NCBI GenBank assembly: GCA_040779335.1
Contig: JBFONV010000005.1
Span: 372,001 to 436,000 of the forward strand
Length of the DNA stretch: 64,000 bases
DNA from: JBFONV01 sp040779335
GTDB lineage: Bacteria > Pseudomonadota > Gammaproteobacteria > Enterobacterales > Alteromonadaceae
Direction of reading: 5' to 3'
Notes under the pieces: model-generated
What the model was told of the DNA's origin: nothing
The model's input: only the letters and a program-made list of their open reading frames with translations
Databases searched by the model: none
Shown: one piece after another, positions 35,915 to 45,360 of the stretch
Layout of the letters: each line of letters begins with the position of its first letter
Position numbering within the stretch: the first letter of the stretch is position 1
Position numbers and translations under genes: made by a program

Positions 35915-36501
35915 TTATCTTCCTCTTTTAAAGATTCCCGTAATTTTTTCAGTTCACCATGAAAATTACCGGTTTCACCATAATCAACAAAATTTGCATA
36001 ACGGTCATGTGGCTGGCGAACCTTATGCCCATGTTTAATAGGGCACCAATATTGTTCCGTTCTACTAGCAATTTCTCTGACGTAAGCTATTACCCCGTTA
36101 GCGTAACTACAATAAAGACAATTTAACTTTTCGATGACATTGAGATACTTGAGGTGATGGTGATCAAATAAAATGTACTCTTTGCGTTTTACTTTTTTTA
36201 TGCCATACAGTGAAAAGCAAACGAATTGGTATAACGTGACACAGATATCAAGAAACAAAAATGGTATCAACAATGGGTAAATAAAGGGTACGCTGAGCAA
36301 ATTTTTGGTCTTACTATTTAACAACCAAGGCAGTACATTGGTTTTCAGTTTTTGCTGTGCTTCGGTTACTTTTTGTTGAAAAATAACCTTGCCATCTTCT
36401 ATCTGATATCCGAGTTTTTCTTCTTGTTTACGTAACTCTTCTGCCAGTTCGGCTTCTAACGCTGATATTTTATTTAAAATATTACGGTAATTTTCATTCA
36501 T
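35899..36501 (-). CDS. Conserved membrane protein of unknown function with N-terminal coiled coil
   Basis: A 200-residue protein. The first 55 residues form a charged coiled coil (ISALEAELAEELRKQEEKL), then one or two membrane segments (71-100, FIYPLLIPFLFLDICVTLYQF), then a cytosolic tail with Cys residues at 128, 131 and 153 (EKLNCLYCSYANGVIAYVRE, TEQYWCPIKHGHKV), which could bind metal. I have seen this tail in uncharacterised proteins of many proteobacteria, but no function is known to me. AGGAG precedes the ATG. It is convergent with ubiK and 170 bases after the protease gene start region on the same strand. Confidence 0.75.
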   Translation of the reverse strand: MNENYRNILNKISALEAELAEELRKQEEKLGYQIEDGKVIFQQKVTEAQQKLKTNVLPWLLNSKTKNLLSVPFIYPLLIPFLFLDICVTLYQFVCFSLYGIKKVKRKEYILFDHHHLKYLNVIEKLNCLYCSYANGVIAYVREIASRTEQYWCPIKHGHKVRQPHDRYANFVDYGETGNFHGELKKLRESLKEEDNQKQP

Positions 36502-36577
36502 ACTCGCTCCTCTCGCTCATTTCTTAAGCGATAAACAATGCGGCAGTATCAACTCAGCTTTTGAAGTATTGATGTTT

Positions 36578-36597
36578 TTATACCAATCGAGTTAATT
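36578..36597 (+). repeat. Copy of recurrent intergenic motif TTATACCAATCGAGTTAATT
   Basis: Located between the Do-like protease gene and the downstream conserved membrane protein gene. Same core as copies at 4328, 29287, 35537 and 48663. Confidence 0.6.
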
Positions 36598-36642
36598 GAA
36601 TTTTAAGTGCTGAATTTACCTATACATCAATCAACGATACCC

Positions 36643-36670
36643 CCCATTAACCCGAATTAAGGTTAATGGG
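36643..36670. terminator. Perfect 10-base stem-loop after the protease gene
   Basis: CCCATTAACC (36643-36652) and GGTTAATGGG (36661-36670) are exact reverse complements around an 8-base loop, six bases beyond the stop codon of the minus-strand protease gene. No T-run follows on the minus strand, so it may stabilise the 3' end rather than terminate on its own. Confidence 0.5.
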
Positions 36671-36675
36671 AATTA

Positions 36676-38157
36676 TTACCAGCTCAAGATCAAATAACGT
36701 TGCTGATTATCTTGTTGTAATAACAATAAAACCGATTTTTTTTGACGACTTTTTTTAAGTTCCTGACTAAATTTAACCGCGCTATTTACTGGTTTGCGAT
36801 TAACTTGCAAAATCACCGCGCCCGACGAGATACCTGCCATGGCTGCAATAGAGGCCGATCTAACCTCAGTCACTAGCACCCCTTCTCCTTGCTTCACCCT
36901 ATATTGTTCAGCCAAACGACTATTAATTGTCTTAACCTTAAAGCCAAGATCTTCGCTTTCGTATTCATCAGCACGGCTAAGCTGATCTAGTTCAGACTGC
37001 TTGCCAATCTCGACGGTAAGCTCTATTGTTTTTCCGTCACGAATAATCGTCAACTGGCTTTTACTGCCAGGAGAGCTTAATGCGACTAAGTTTCGAAAGC
37101 GACCAACGCCAGTGACTTTTTTCCCTTGAAAAGCAGTGATCACATCCCCTTGTTGTAATCCTGCTTTTTCCGCAGGTGAATTATCCATGACTTGAGCAAC
37201 TAACACGCCATTTTGCTGGTCAATATCAAACGAATCAGCCAATGCCGGCGATAGATCCTGAATAATAATCCCCAATTGCCCACGAGTGACTTTGCCATGA
37301 CTGATTAATTGTTCCGCAATGCTTTTGGCGAGATCAATAGGCACCGCAAAACCGATACCCATGTACCCGCCGTTTTTCGAAAATATTGCGGTATTAACCC
37401 CAATCACTTCACCATCAAGATTAACCAGTGGTCCGCCCGAATTTCCGGGGTTGATGGCCGCGTCAGTCTGAATAAAATCTTCATAGTCATTGATCCCCAG
37501 ACTAGTGCGTCCTTTGGCACTAACCACGCCGACGGTCAGCGTATGACTCAAGCCAAAAGGGTTGCCAATGGCAACTACCCATTCACCTACTTGCACTTTG
37601 GAGGAATCTCCTAACACCACCGGTGGCAGCTTTCCGGTTTTAATTTCTAATACTGCAATATCAGATTGAGGGTCTGTACCAACAATTTTAGCGTCAAATT
37701 CGCGCCCATCTTTTAAAGTAACGTTAATACTCTCGGCCTTATCGACAACATGGTTATTAGTCAGGATATAGCTTTTGTCGATAAAAAATCCTTCTTTAGC
37801 GGCAAAGACAAAACCAGAACCCTGACCGATAATTTTGCGTTGACGCTCTGGCTCTTCATTCGGCTGGGGCTGACGAAAACGCTCGCCAAAAAAACGTTCA
37901 AACAAATCATCACCAAAAGGCCAGCGATCGCCGAATGGGAATGAAAATTGTTCGCTAAGCACGCGCGATGCCTTGCCTTCTACTCTAATGAACACCACCG
38001 ATGGTGACACAGTATGGGCCACAGATGAAAATGCTTTACTGGTTTGACGAAGGCTTTCAATAGCATCATCTTGTGCCATAACTGGCACGTTAAATAGTAC
38101 TAATAGTAGAAGTAGCTGCTGCCCTTTCAAGAAAACAGCATTGCATCCATTTTTCAT
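36676..38157 (-). CDS. Do/DegP-family periplasmic serine endoprotease
   Basis: Periplasmic HtrA protease/chaperone of 493 residues for misfolded envelope proteins. Signal peptide QQLLLLLVLFNVPVMAQ (cleavage near residue 29); trypsin-like domain with catalytic triad H136 (TNNHVVDK), D166 (SDIAVLEI) and S240 (NPGNSGGPLVN); two PDZ domains (about 275-370 and 400-490). Before the protease domain is a phenylalanine- and acid-rich LA-loop-like insert (FGDRWPFGDDLFERFFGERF), as in DegP/DegQ/MucD. GAGG precedes the ATG by seven bases. I leave the symbol open because DegP, DegQ and MucD cannot be separated here. Single gene. Confidence 0.94.
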   Translation of the reverse strand: MKNGCNAVFLKGQQLLLLLVLFNVPVMAQDDAIESLRQTSKAFSSVAHTVSPSVVFIRVEGKASRVLSEQFSFPFGDRWPFGDDLFERFFGERFRQPQPNEEPERQRKIIGQGSGFVFAAKEGFFIDKSYILTNNHVVDKAESINVTLKDGREFDAKIVGTDPQSDIAVLEIKTGKLPPVVLGDSSKVQVGEWVVAIGNPFGLSHTLTVGVVSAKGRTSLGINDYEDFIQTDAAINPGNSGGPLVNLDGEVIGVNTAIFSKNGGYMGIGFAVPIDLAKSIAEQLISHGKVTRGQLGIIIQDLSPALADSFDIDQQNGVLVAQVMDNSPAEKAGLQQGDVITAFQGKKVTGVGRFRNLVALSSPGSKSQLTIIRDGKTIELTVEIGKQSELDQLSRADEYESEDLGFKVKTINSRLAEQYRVKQGEGVLVTEVRSASIAAMAGISSGAVILQVNRKPVNSAVKFSQELKKSRQKKSVLLLLQQDNQQRYLILSW

Positions 38158-38617
38158 ATCCCGACCTCGTTAAACTCAGTGCGTAATACTGTAATCTCAG
38201 CGGCTCACCTTGGTGGTGTTGCCAAAGTAGCGGATAGATCTTTACGCGGTTAGCTTCATCCTAGTCAAGATGTTAAATAAGGCCCAATAGAAAGCCCTAG
38301 CCATTTAACAACAGCTGACTTATGTCATTTAAACAAGAGAATTTTGCTAACACACTGTCGGTCGATATTTGCTGAGCGTATCGACTAAGGTCATCGAAAA
38401 GATATGGTTTTGGATTATCCAACAGCCAATTACAGCTGAAGCAGGCTTGGTGCAGATCGCTGATAAAAAATACGGTGTTAATTCTTGAACTGCGCGGCAA
38501 TTAATTAGCATTTTCACTGTCAGTGCTTTTCAACAATATAAAATTACTTTAATTTTTATATTCGGCAGCGTTGTAATCATATGGACTCATGACCGCTGCC
38601 GTTTATTAGGCTAACCG
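38158..38617. other. 460-base intergenic region without a convincing gene
   Basis: Lies upstream of the Do-like protease gene. An inverted repeat CGGCAGCG (38563-38570) and CGCTGCCG (38594-38601) sits just beyond the end of the XRE regulator gene and may act in its termination, although no T-run follows on the minus strand. The remainder presumably holds the protease promoter. A 67-codon minus frame at 38297-38500 with a TTG start is open but has no ribosome site. Confidence 0.4.
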
Positions 38618-39334
38618 TTAACGATAGAAGCGCCGCTCTAAAATAAAGCCCATCAAACCTATCATAAAACAAAATACCCCGAGCACCTGCAGCCAAGCGT
38701 TAACCGCACGCGGTACCACCTCTTCTTTATCAAAGGTAAAGAGGCGAGTTCCCCCTTGAACATCCATTTCAAACTGAGCACCTAGGTTATTTTCAGTTAA
38801 ATATATTTGATCGTCACGACGCTGTATCATTTCGACTCTTTTTTGATCAAATAAATTTCTATGCTCATTGCCTGTTGCAGGGATTAATTGCCTCCATTGG
38901 CTAAATATATCTTTGGGTTCTAAAGGTAAAATAACTCCTGGCGATTCGTATTGGTAACGCACTTCGCTAAATATCTGTTTACTAAAGCCAATATAAAACA
39001 GCGTCACCGCAAATACGATAAAAGCACTGCAGGTATATAAGTATTTTCGCTGGCTTAAAATCTTTTGGTTATCTTGCTGCTTAAGCCAATATTCAACATC
39101 AGGGATCGCTGTTAAATTTTGCCTTATTTCATGCAATTCAAAATTAGCTAAAAATTGGCTTAAATCCATTTGTAACGCCGATAGTAAATTTCGAAAGATA
39201 TCGTTTGAAGGCACCGACTTATCGTTTTCTAATTTTGATAAATATGATTGCTCTATACCTACCTGCTCGGCAAGTTCTGGCTGACTTAAACCCATCTCTT
39301 GCCTGATTTTTTTAAGTACATTTCCTAATGTCAT
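38618..39334 (-). CDS. Membrane-anchored XRE-family transcriptional regulator
   Basis: A 238-residue one-component regulator. An XRE/Cro helix-turn-helix (residues 4-60, IRQEMGLSQPELAEQVGIEQ) is followed by a membrane segment at 100-117 (YTCSAFIVFAVTLFYIGF), a roughly 95-residue stretch likely in the periplasm, and a second membrane segment at 213-231 with a short basic end (ERRFYR). So the DNA-binding domain is tethered to the membrane and could read an envelope signal. AGGG precedes the ATG. It has no clear partner; possible operator repeats lie upstream at 39395-39440. I do not recognise an orthologue of known function. Confidence 0.82.
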   Translation of the reverse strand: MTLGNVLKKIRQEMGLSQPELAEQVGIEQSYLSKLENDKSVPSNDIFRNLLSALQMDLSQFLANFELHEIRQNLTAIPDVEYWLKQQDNQKILSQRKYLYTCSAFIVFAVTLFYIGFSKQIFSEVRYQYESPGVILPLEPKDIFSQWRQLIPATGNEHRNLFDQKRVEMIQRRDDQIYLTENNLGAQFEMDVQGGTRLFTFDKEEVVPRAVNAWLQVLGVFCFMIGLMGFILERRFYR

Positions 39335-39394
39335 GATTATTACCCTGTATAAAATTGTTAGTAAAAGCTGCTAGCAGGTAGGCTATTCTTAGTT

Positions 39395-39440
39395 ATTCCT
39401 AAGGAGATAAAAAGCAGAATTATGATGAATATTTAGGAAT
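39395..39440. promoter_or_regulatory. Inverted repeat ATTCCTAA...TTAGGAAT upstream of the XRE regulator
   Basis: ATTCCTAA (39395-39402) and TTAGGAAT (39433-39440) are exact reverse complements 30 bases apart, and a related ATTCTTAG lies at about 39385. They lie 60-110 bases upstream of the XRE start and may be operator half-sites; regulator binding is not shown. Confidence 0.35.
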
Positions 39441-39560
39441 TTACTACATATCTTGAGTAACTAAAAAAAGACATCCGAAAAATAATTACAACTACAGCAA
39501 AATGCCAAAGTAAAACTTGAGTTAGTAAGATTTAAAGGTGGTCATTTTTTCCCTAAATAA

Positions 39561-40814
39561 TTAGGTCATTTGAATTTGGTTGCCACCATTTTTGATTGCT
39601 TGATGCAGTGCTTCATCCGCTTTTTTCATGTGCATTTTTACTGGATGTTCATCGGTAAAAGTACTAGCACCGATACTAACGGTAATTTGGTGATTTAAAT
39701 TTTTAGCTGTGCTTGTATGCTTAGCAATCGCGATTCGCAATTGTTCAAGGTCATTTTTAATCGCCTGTAAATTTAGTTTAGTGATTAATAGCCCAAATTC
39801 AGCGCCACCAAAACGCGCGATTAAGCTTTTACCGAAATATTGGGTCAGCAATTTGGCCGTATCTATGATGACATTGTCACCCATTTCATGGCTAACATTT
39901 TCATTAATATTCTTAAAATCATCGATATAAACAATGGCTAAAAGATATACCTCATTGGTACTTGTTAAATTCTTATGCACATCGCCAGCACGATCGAGAA
40001 AATAGCGTCGATTATACAAAGCGGTTAAATAATCTTTATTAGCAGCCGCCCCTATTTCTTCAATGTATTTTAACTTTTCAATACTTTGCATAATTCGACA
40101 ATAAAACTCTTCCTGACAAAATGGCTTTCTTAAAAAATCATCCGCGCCATTTTTTATAAAACGCGCGGATTCGAAGCTTCTTTCCGCATCGGAAAGCCCA
40201 ATAATAATAAGCTCATTTTGACTATGCTCTTTACGAATTTTTTGCACCAGCTCTAAACCGTCCATGCCAGGCATTGCTTGGTCGGTAATTACAATTTTAA
40301 TCTCAGGATGTTCTTCAAGCAGCGCTAATGCCTTAGTGCCGTCTTCGACACTAAACACATTAAAATTTCTACGCTTTAATAAAAGACTCACTTGATTACG
40401 CGAGCTTAATGAATCATCGACCACCAAGACGCTGATCTCGCGATTGGTCAGTTGGCAATGCAAAATTCGTAACAAATAATGGTAGGCTTGGGTGTTTTCT
40501 TTGGTGATGTAATCAACCACAGGTAAATTAAGAATTTTTTGTCGGGTTTTATCGTCCATCCGGCCAGTCATAACAATACTTGGAATACTGTGTTCAAGGA
40601 CAAACTGAATCGCTTCTCCATCTAATGCATCCGGTAAGCCATAATCAACGGTAGCAAGGAAAAAATCGTTTTTATTTTCGAGTAAAGATTTTACTTGTGC
40701 AAGTGTGGTGGCAATAGTGACCTGATAACCTAATGACAGCCCCAATTTTTCAATAACTTTTGCAATGCCCATACTGTCTTCAATGACTAATAAATGCTCC
40801 GACACTATCCCCAC
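39561..40814 (-). CDS. Dual-receiver protein with degenerate GGDEF domain
   Basis: A 417-residue protein: receiver 1 (about 6-120, Asp at D57 in ATVDYGLPD), receiver 2 (127-245, D178 in VITDQAMPGMDG) and a GGDEF domain (about 260-417). The signature reads GGAEF at 336-340, with Ala replacing the metal-binding Asp/Glu, and the first metal Asp is Tyr (Y296 in IVYIDDFKNIN). Both losses make cyclase activity very unlikely, and no RxxD I-site precedes the motif. It may have become a GTP- or effector-binding or scaffold domain. Start is GTG; a second GTG three codons later has a better-placed AAGGTGG. The gene stands alone between the XRE regulator and a plus-strand gene. Confidence 0.9.
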   Translation of the reverse strand: MGIVSEHLLVIEDSMGIAKVIEKLGLSLGYQVTIATTLAQVKSLLENKNDFFLATVDYGLPDALDGEAIQFVLEHSIPSIVMTGRMDDKTRQKILNLPVVDYITKENTQAYHYLLRILHCQLTNREISVLVVDDSLSSRNQVSLLLKRRNFNVFSVEDGTKALALLEEHPEIKIVITDQAMPGMDGLELVQKIRKEHSQNELIIIGLSDAERSFESARFIKNGADDFLRKPFCQEEFYCRIMQSIEKLKYIEEIGAAANKDYLTALYNRRYFLDRAGDVHKNLTSTNEVYLLAIVYIDDFKNINENVSHEMGDNVIIDTAKLLTQYFGKSLIARFGGAEFGLLITKLNLQAIKNDLEQLRIAIAKHTSTAKNLNHQITVSIGASTFTDEHPVKMHMKKADEALHQAIKNGGNQIQMT

Positions 40815-40920
40815 CTTATGATCCTAAGCTCACCTTATATAGTAGAGTATCTATCATAAAATCAATAACGTAAAATTTTCGTTCAAAGGTTCCACAGAAA
40901 ATATTTAATAAGTAACTATA

Positions 40921-41679
40921 ATGAAGGTATTGTTATCACCGAGTATTGCTTTCTTGACTAAGTATGTGTGTAAACTATTTTTTCTATGCCTACTATTTAT
41001 CCCCACTGTATCTAGTGAAACCTTCCGCGTTGCGCTTTATCACAAAGGTAACCCTCCCTACTCAATAATTACTGAAAATGGTCCATCAGGCATATTTGTC
41101 GATATTTTTAAGCGCTTAGAACAACTCACTCCTCATAAGTTTGTCTACCGAGAATTACCGGTAGCTCGCGCCTTAAAAGAATTTGATGAGGGTAATATCG
41201 ATATTGAACCTGGCGTCAATGAGCAGTGGCGGCAAGCAAGAAAAATAGTGGGCCTCTATTCTATTCCTTTCGAAATTTCTACTGAGGTGATCGTTTTTAA
41301 GAAAGAAAATGCTATTAACACAATTAATGACTTATACGATAAGCATGTAGGTATTGTTAGGGGTTACAGTTATCCTAACTTTGAAAAAGCCTTTAATGAG
41401 AACAAAATAATCAAAGTTGAAAACCTATCGGAAAGTATCCTGTTAAAACAACTGATCACGAATAGATTACAATATGTATTTATTGGCTTTCGCACGATAT
41501 TGTATTATCAGCAGCAACCAATATATAAACAATTAGCCATTGGTGAGATCGTCAGTGAAGTACAGGCAAAAATGCGAATTCATCCGAGCAAGGCCCATTT
41601 TTTGCCCGAACTAAACGCTGGCCTAAAGTTGATGCTTGAAAATGGTGATATTGAAAAGATTTATCAAAAATACCAATAA
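40921..41679 (+). CDS. Periplasmic solute-binding-like protein (SBP_bac_3 family)
   Basis: A 252-residue exported protein of the type 3 solute-binding fold used by polar amino acid ABC importers and by some sensor input domains. The first 32 residues hold a signal peptide (KLFFLCLLFIPTVSS); the mature start ETFRVALYHKGNPPYSII and the middle IFVDIFKRLEQLTPHKFVYR are typical. No permease or ATPase gene is adjacent, so it is probably not a transporter component by itself; in Alteromonadales many such orphans exist. It is divergent from the dual-receiver gene. Ligand unknown. Confidence 0.82.
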   Translation: MKVLLSPSIAFLTKYVCKLFFLCLLFIPTVSSETFRVALYHKGNPPYSIITENGPSGIFVDIFKRLEQLTPHKFVYRELPVARALKEFDEGNIDIEPGVNEQWRQARKIVGLYSIPFEISTEVIVFKKENAINTINDLYDKHVGIVRGYSYPNFEKAFNENKIIKVENLSESILLKQLITNRLQYVFIGFRTILYYQQQPIYKQLAIGEIVSEVQAKMRIHPSKAHFLPELNAGLKLMLENGDIEKIYQKYQ

Positions 41680-41737
41680 CTACACGTTAGCACTCAAAGA
41701 GAACTTCAAGCACTGTTGTTGGTAATAATCAGCGAAA

Positions 41738-43291
41738 TTACTGCGTTAAAAACGCTTGATAAGCCAAATTTTCTGTTTCTTCCTGCCATTCGTAACCCAG
41801 TGCTCTGATATGGCTGAAAAAGTCGTCCTGATTATCTTGGGCAACTTCAAATCCTGCCAATACCTGACCAAACGCCGCGCCATGATTTCGATAATGAAAC
41901 AGGCTAATGTTCCAATGTTCGCCGACTGTATCTAAAAACTTCTCTAAGGCACCAGGATATTCAGGAAACTGAAAACGGAAGATTCGCTCTTGGACTTGGG
42001 TAAGATTTTGGCCTCCGATCATGTATCTAACATGCAGTTTTGCTAATTCGTTATTGGTAAAATCGGTAACTTCATAACCCGCATTGGTTAATAATGCGCA
42101 AAGTTGTTCTCGCTCGTTAGCATCGCCGCCTAGTCTAATGCCAACAAAAATTTTTGCTTGTTTAGTATTCGCATACCGATAGTTAAATTCAGTGATGACA
42201 CGGCCACCTATGGTTTTACAAAAGCGACGAAAACTGCCTTTCTCTTCTGGAATGGATACCGCCAACACCGCTTCTTTTTGCTCACCTAATTCACAGCGCT
42301 CTGACACATAACGTAAGCTATGAAAGTTCATGTTGGCACCAGAAAGAATTGCCACCAGAGATTCATTGCCGGCACTAGTTTGACAATATTTATTCACACC
42401 CGCCAATGATAACGCGCCAGCTGGTTCGGCAATAACACGAGTTTGTTCAAAAATATCTTTTATCGATGCACAAATTTCATCGGTGGTCACAGTGATCACT
42501 TCATCACAATATTGTTTAATCAGATCAAAAGTATGCTGACCAATACGCTTTACCGCAACACCATCGGCAAACAAACCAACTTGCTCCAGGTCAACCGGAT
42601 GCCCTGCTTCCATCGCCGCTTTCAAACACGCAGAATCCTCGGCTTCAACACCAATGACTTTAATGTTAGGTTGTAATTGCTTTAAATATACTGCCATGCC
42701 TGCTAGCAGGCCACCGCCACCCACGGGAACAAAAACCACCTGTGTTTTGGGATGTTGTTGCAATAATTCTTTGGCTACGGTTCCTTGCCCGGCAATAACA
42801 TCGGCATCATCAAAAGGGTGAATAATAGTTTTATGCTCTTCTTCAGCATATTGCAATGAGGCTGCTTGCGCTTCGTTAAAGCTTTTACCGACTAAACGTA
42901 CTTCGGCACCAAAACGGCGGACGTTATCAACCTTAATATCAGGTGTCGTGATCGGCATAACAATCGTTGCTTTGATCCCTAACTTATTGGCAGCTAGAGC
43001 CAGTCCTTGGGCATGATTTCCTGCTGAAGCCGCGATAACGCCATGAATACATTGCGCTTCACTGAGGTTAGCTAGTTTATTGTAGGCGCCTCTGAGCTTG
43101 AACGAATGCACCGGCTGCTGATCTTCACGTTTTAAATAAATTTGATTATTTAAACGCGCCGATAATTTAGTGCATAAAGTCAGTTCAGTCTCTCTGGCGA
43201 CATCATAAACAGGCGCTAACAATATACGGCGAAGATAATCGATGCCAACTCCTTGAAGTGCAAGTAATTCCTGACTCTCGGCTTCGGTCAT
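41738..43291 (-). CDS. ilvA: Biosynthetic threonine ammonia-lyase
   Basis: Threonine dehydratase, first step of isoleucine synthesis (threonine to 2-oxobutanoate), 517 residues. The PLP lysine is K65 in HSFKLRGAYNK and the glycine loop is PVGGGGLLAGM. Two C-terminal ACT-like regulatory domains (about 335-515), with PEYPGALEKFLDTVG, mark the isoleucine-inhibited biosynthetic form rather than the short catabolic TdcB. I begin at the ATG at 43291, with GGAG seven bases upstream, whose A overlaps the ilvD stop (TGATG), showing translational coupling. It is the last gene of ilvGMEDA. Confidence 0.96.
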   Translation of the reverse strand: MTEAESQELLALQGVGIDYLRRILLAPVYDVARETELTLCTKLSARLNNQIYLKREDQQPVHSFKLRGAYNKLANLSEAQCIHGVIAASAGNHAQGLALAANKLGIKATIVMPITTPDIKVDNVRRFGAEVRLVGKSFNEAQAASLQYAEEEHKTIIHPFDDADVIAGQGTVAKELLQQHPKTQVVFVPVGGGGLLAGMAVYLKQLQPNIKVIGVEAEDSACLKAAMEAGHPVDLEQVGLFADGVAVKRIGQHTFDLIKQYCDEVITVTTDEICASIKDIFEQTRVIAEPAGALSLAGVNKYCQTSAGNESLVAILSGANMNFHSLRYVSERCELGEQKEAVLAVSIPEEKGSFRRFCKTIGGRVITEFNYRYANTKQAKIFVGIRLGGDANEREQLCALLTNAGYEVTDFTNNELAKLHVRYMIGGQNLTQVQERIFRFQFPEYPGALEKFLDTVGEHWNISLFHYRNHGAAFGQVLAGFEVAQDNQDDFFSHIRALGYEWQEETENLAYQAFLTQ

Positions 43292-45147
43292 CAATCTTCT
43301 CCGTCAAGTAATTTGTGATTTCGTACCGCACCTTTATCAGCACTGGTCGCCAACATCGCATAGTTTTTTAACGCATAACTAATAGGACGAACACGCTCAT
43401 TAGGCTGCCAAGCCGCTTTACCACGAGCATTCATTGCATCACGACGTGCAGATAGTTCCTGTTCTGAAATCTGTATTTCAATTACTCGTGCTGGAATATC
43501 AATATGGATAATATCACCTTGCTCCACTAGGGCAATGGCGCCACCACTCGCTGCTTCTGGCGACACATGGCCTATTGACAATCCTGACGTGCCTCCAGAA
43601 AAACGACCATCAGTTATTAAGGCACAGGCTTTACCTAACCCCATCGATTTTAAATAAGTCGTTGGGTACAACATTTCTTGCATACCCGGTCCCCCTTTGG
43701 GACCTTCATAGCGAATAACAACCACTTCACCGGCAACTACTTTTCCGTCCAAAATACCCGCTACTGCATCGTCTTGGCTTTCAAAAATATGTGCTGGCCC
43801 GGTAAAAGTTAAGTTTTCTTCTGCAACCCCAGCAGTTTTGACAATACAGCCATCAAGGGCAATATTACCCGACAACACAGCCAAACCACCTTCTTGAGAA
43901 TAAGCATGCTCAAGTTTACGAATACAGCCATTTTCACGATCATCATCTAATGTGTCCCAGCGACAACTTTGACTGAATGCTTTGGTCGTTCTGATGCCAG
44001 CGGGGCCCGCGCGATAAAAATCTTTTACGGCTTGGTCGGCTGTTAAGGTAATATCATATTTTGTTAGCAGATCGGCTAGTGTTGTACCCAACACATTAAC
44101 AACATCGGTTTTAAGTAAGTTAGCACGCGCTAACTCACCAAGTATAGAAACTACCCCCCCAGCACGATGCACATCTTCCATATGGTATTTTTGTGTCGAT
44201 GGTGCCACTTTACAAAGTTGTGGCACTAATCGTGATAAGCGGTCAATATCAACCATGGTAAAATCAACAAAAGCCTCTTGCGCCGCAGCCAACAAATGTA
44301 AAACTGTATTAGTAGAACCACCCATGGCGATATCTAAACACATGGCATTTTCAAATGCGGCTTTACTGGCGATACTGCGTGGTAATGCAGATTCATCATT
44401 TTCTTGGTAATAACGCTTAGTTAACTTAACTATTTCACTGCCAGCCTGCAAAAACAATTGTTCTCTATCAGCATGAGTCGCTAGCATAGAGCCATTTCCA
44501 GGTAATGCGAGACCCAGCGCTTCTGCTAAACAATTCATCGAGTTCGCGGTAAACATACCCGAGCAAGAACCACAGGTAGGGCAGGCAGAGCGTTCTACTT
44601 GATCACTTTGTGCATCGGACACTTTGGGATCGGCACCCTGGATCATCGCATCGACTAAATCGAGCTTAATAATTTGGTCAGAAAGCTTAGTTTTACCCGC
44701 TTCCATCGGGCCACCAGAAACAAAAATTACCGGGATATTAAGACGCATAGCCGCCATCATCATCCCTGGAGTAATTTTGTCACAGTTTGATATACAGACC
44801 ATGGCGTCTGCGCAATGCGCATTAACCATATATTCCACCGAGTCAGCAATTAAATCACGAGAAGGTAAGCTATAAAGCATACCACTGTGCCCCATGGCGA
44901 TGCCGTCATCAACAGCGATGGTATTAAATTCTTTCGCGACACCACCTGCCTGTTCAATAGCACCACCAACGAGTTGTCCCATATCTTTTAAATGTACATG
45001 GCCGGGAACAAATTGAGTGAAAGAGTTAACCACGGCAATAATCGGCTTGCCAAAATCATCATCTGTCATACCTGTGGCACGCCAAAGCGCTCGAGCACCA
45101 GCCATATTGCGGCCTTGAGTAGAAGTAGCAGATCTTAATTTAGGCAT
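43291..45147 (-). CDS. ilvD: Dihydroxy-acid dehydratase
   Basis: Iron-sulfur dehydratase acting in both valine and isoleucine synthesis, 618 residues. Cluster ligand cysteines fit C122 (ISNCDKITPG) and C195 with C189/C192 (CPTCGSCSGMFTAN), the same numbers as in E. coli, and GRFSGGTSGLSIGHVSPEA marks the C-terminal domain. The gene begins 241 bases after ilvE, an unusually large gap within the operon, which contains a hairpin at 45324-45360. The start codon lies in the palindrome ATAACGTTAT. Confidence 0.97.
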   Translation of the reverse strand: MPKLRSATSTQGRNMAGARALWRATGMTDDDFGKPIIAVVNSFTQFVPGHVHLKDMGQLVGGAIEQAGGVAKEFNTIAVDDGIAMGHSGMLYSLPSRDLIADSVEYMVNAHCADAMVCISNCDKITPGMMMAAMRLNIPVIFVSGGPMEAGKTKLSDQIIKLDLVDAMIQGADPKVSDAQSDQVERSACPTCGSCSGMFTANSMNCLAEALGLALPGNGSMLATHADREQLFLQAGSEIVKLTKRYYQENDESALPRSIASKAAFENAMCLDIAMGGSTNTVLHLLAAAQEAFVDFTMVDIDRLSRLVPQLCKVAPSTQKYHMEDVHRAGGVVSILGELARANLLKTDVVNVLGTTLADLLTKYDITLTADQAVKDFYRAGPAGIRTTKAFSQSCRWDTLDDDRENGCIRKLEHAYSQEGGLAVLSGNIALDGCIVKTAGVAEENLTFTGPAHIFESQDDAVAGILDGKVVAGEVVVIRYEGPKGGPGMQEMLYPTTYLKSMGLGKACALITDGRFSGGTSGLSIGHVSPEAASGGAIALVEQGDIIHIDIPARVIEIQISEQELSARRDAMNARGKAAWQPNERVRPISYALKNYAMLATSADKGAVRNHKLLDGED

Positions 45148-45323
45148 AACGTTATTATTCCAATGATTAATGTAGGTAAATACTATTTTAAAAACTTGCT
45201 TGTTATCGCTCGAATAACGTTATTGAGTAAATTTTGAAAATAATATTTTTGTCTTGTATATCAAGCTAGCCTTGATGTTTTGTAACTAACAATAAATTTG
45301 AATTTTTGATACTCGCTCCATGC

Positions 45324-45360
45324 AGTAGCGCAAATCCTATTAATATAGGTAAGCGCTACT
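45324..45360. repeat. Hairpin between ilvE and ilvD
   Basis: AGTAGCGC (45324-45331) pairs with GCGCTACT (45353-45360), and inside it CCTAT (45336-45340) pairs with ATAGG (45345-45349). It begins 29 bases after the ilvE stop on the minus strand. No T-run follows, so it may be a processing or 3'-protecting structure. A 12-base palindrome AATAACGTTATT at 45213-45224 also lies in the same 241-base gap. Confidence 0.6.

Noticed and set aside
36643..36670. CCCATTAACC hairpin as a riboswitch or transposon end
   Set aside because: It directly follows a stop codon and has no matching direct repeats; a 3'-end stem-loop is simpler.
38297..38500. 67-codon minus-strand open frame between the XRE gene and the protease gene
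   Set aside because: TTG start, no ribosome binding site, and no recognisable family; an overlapping frame of 53 codons is equally open. It could be a remnant but I cannot support a gene.
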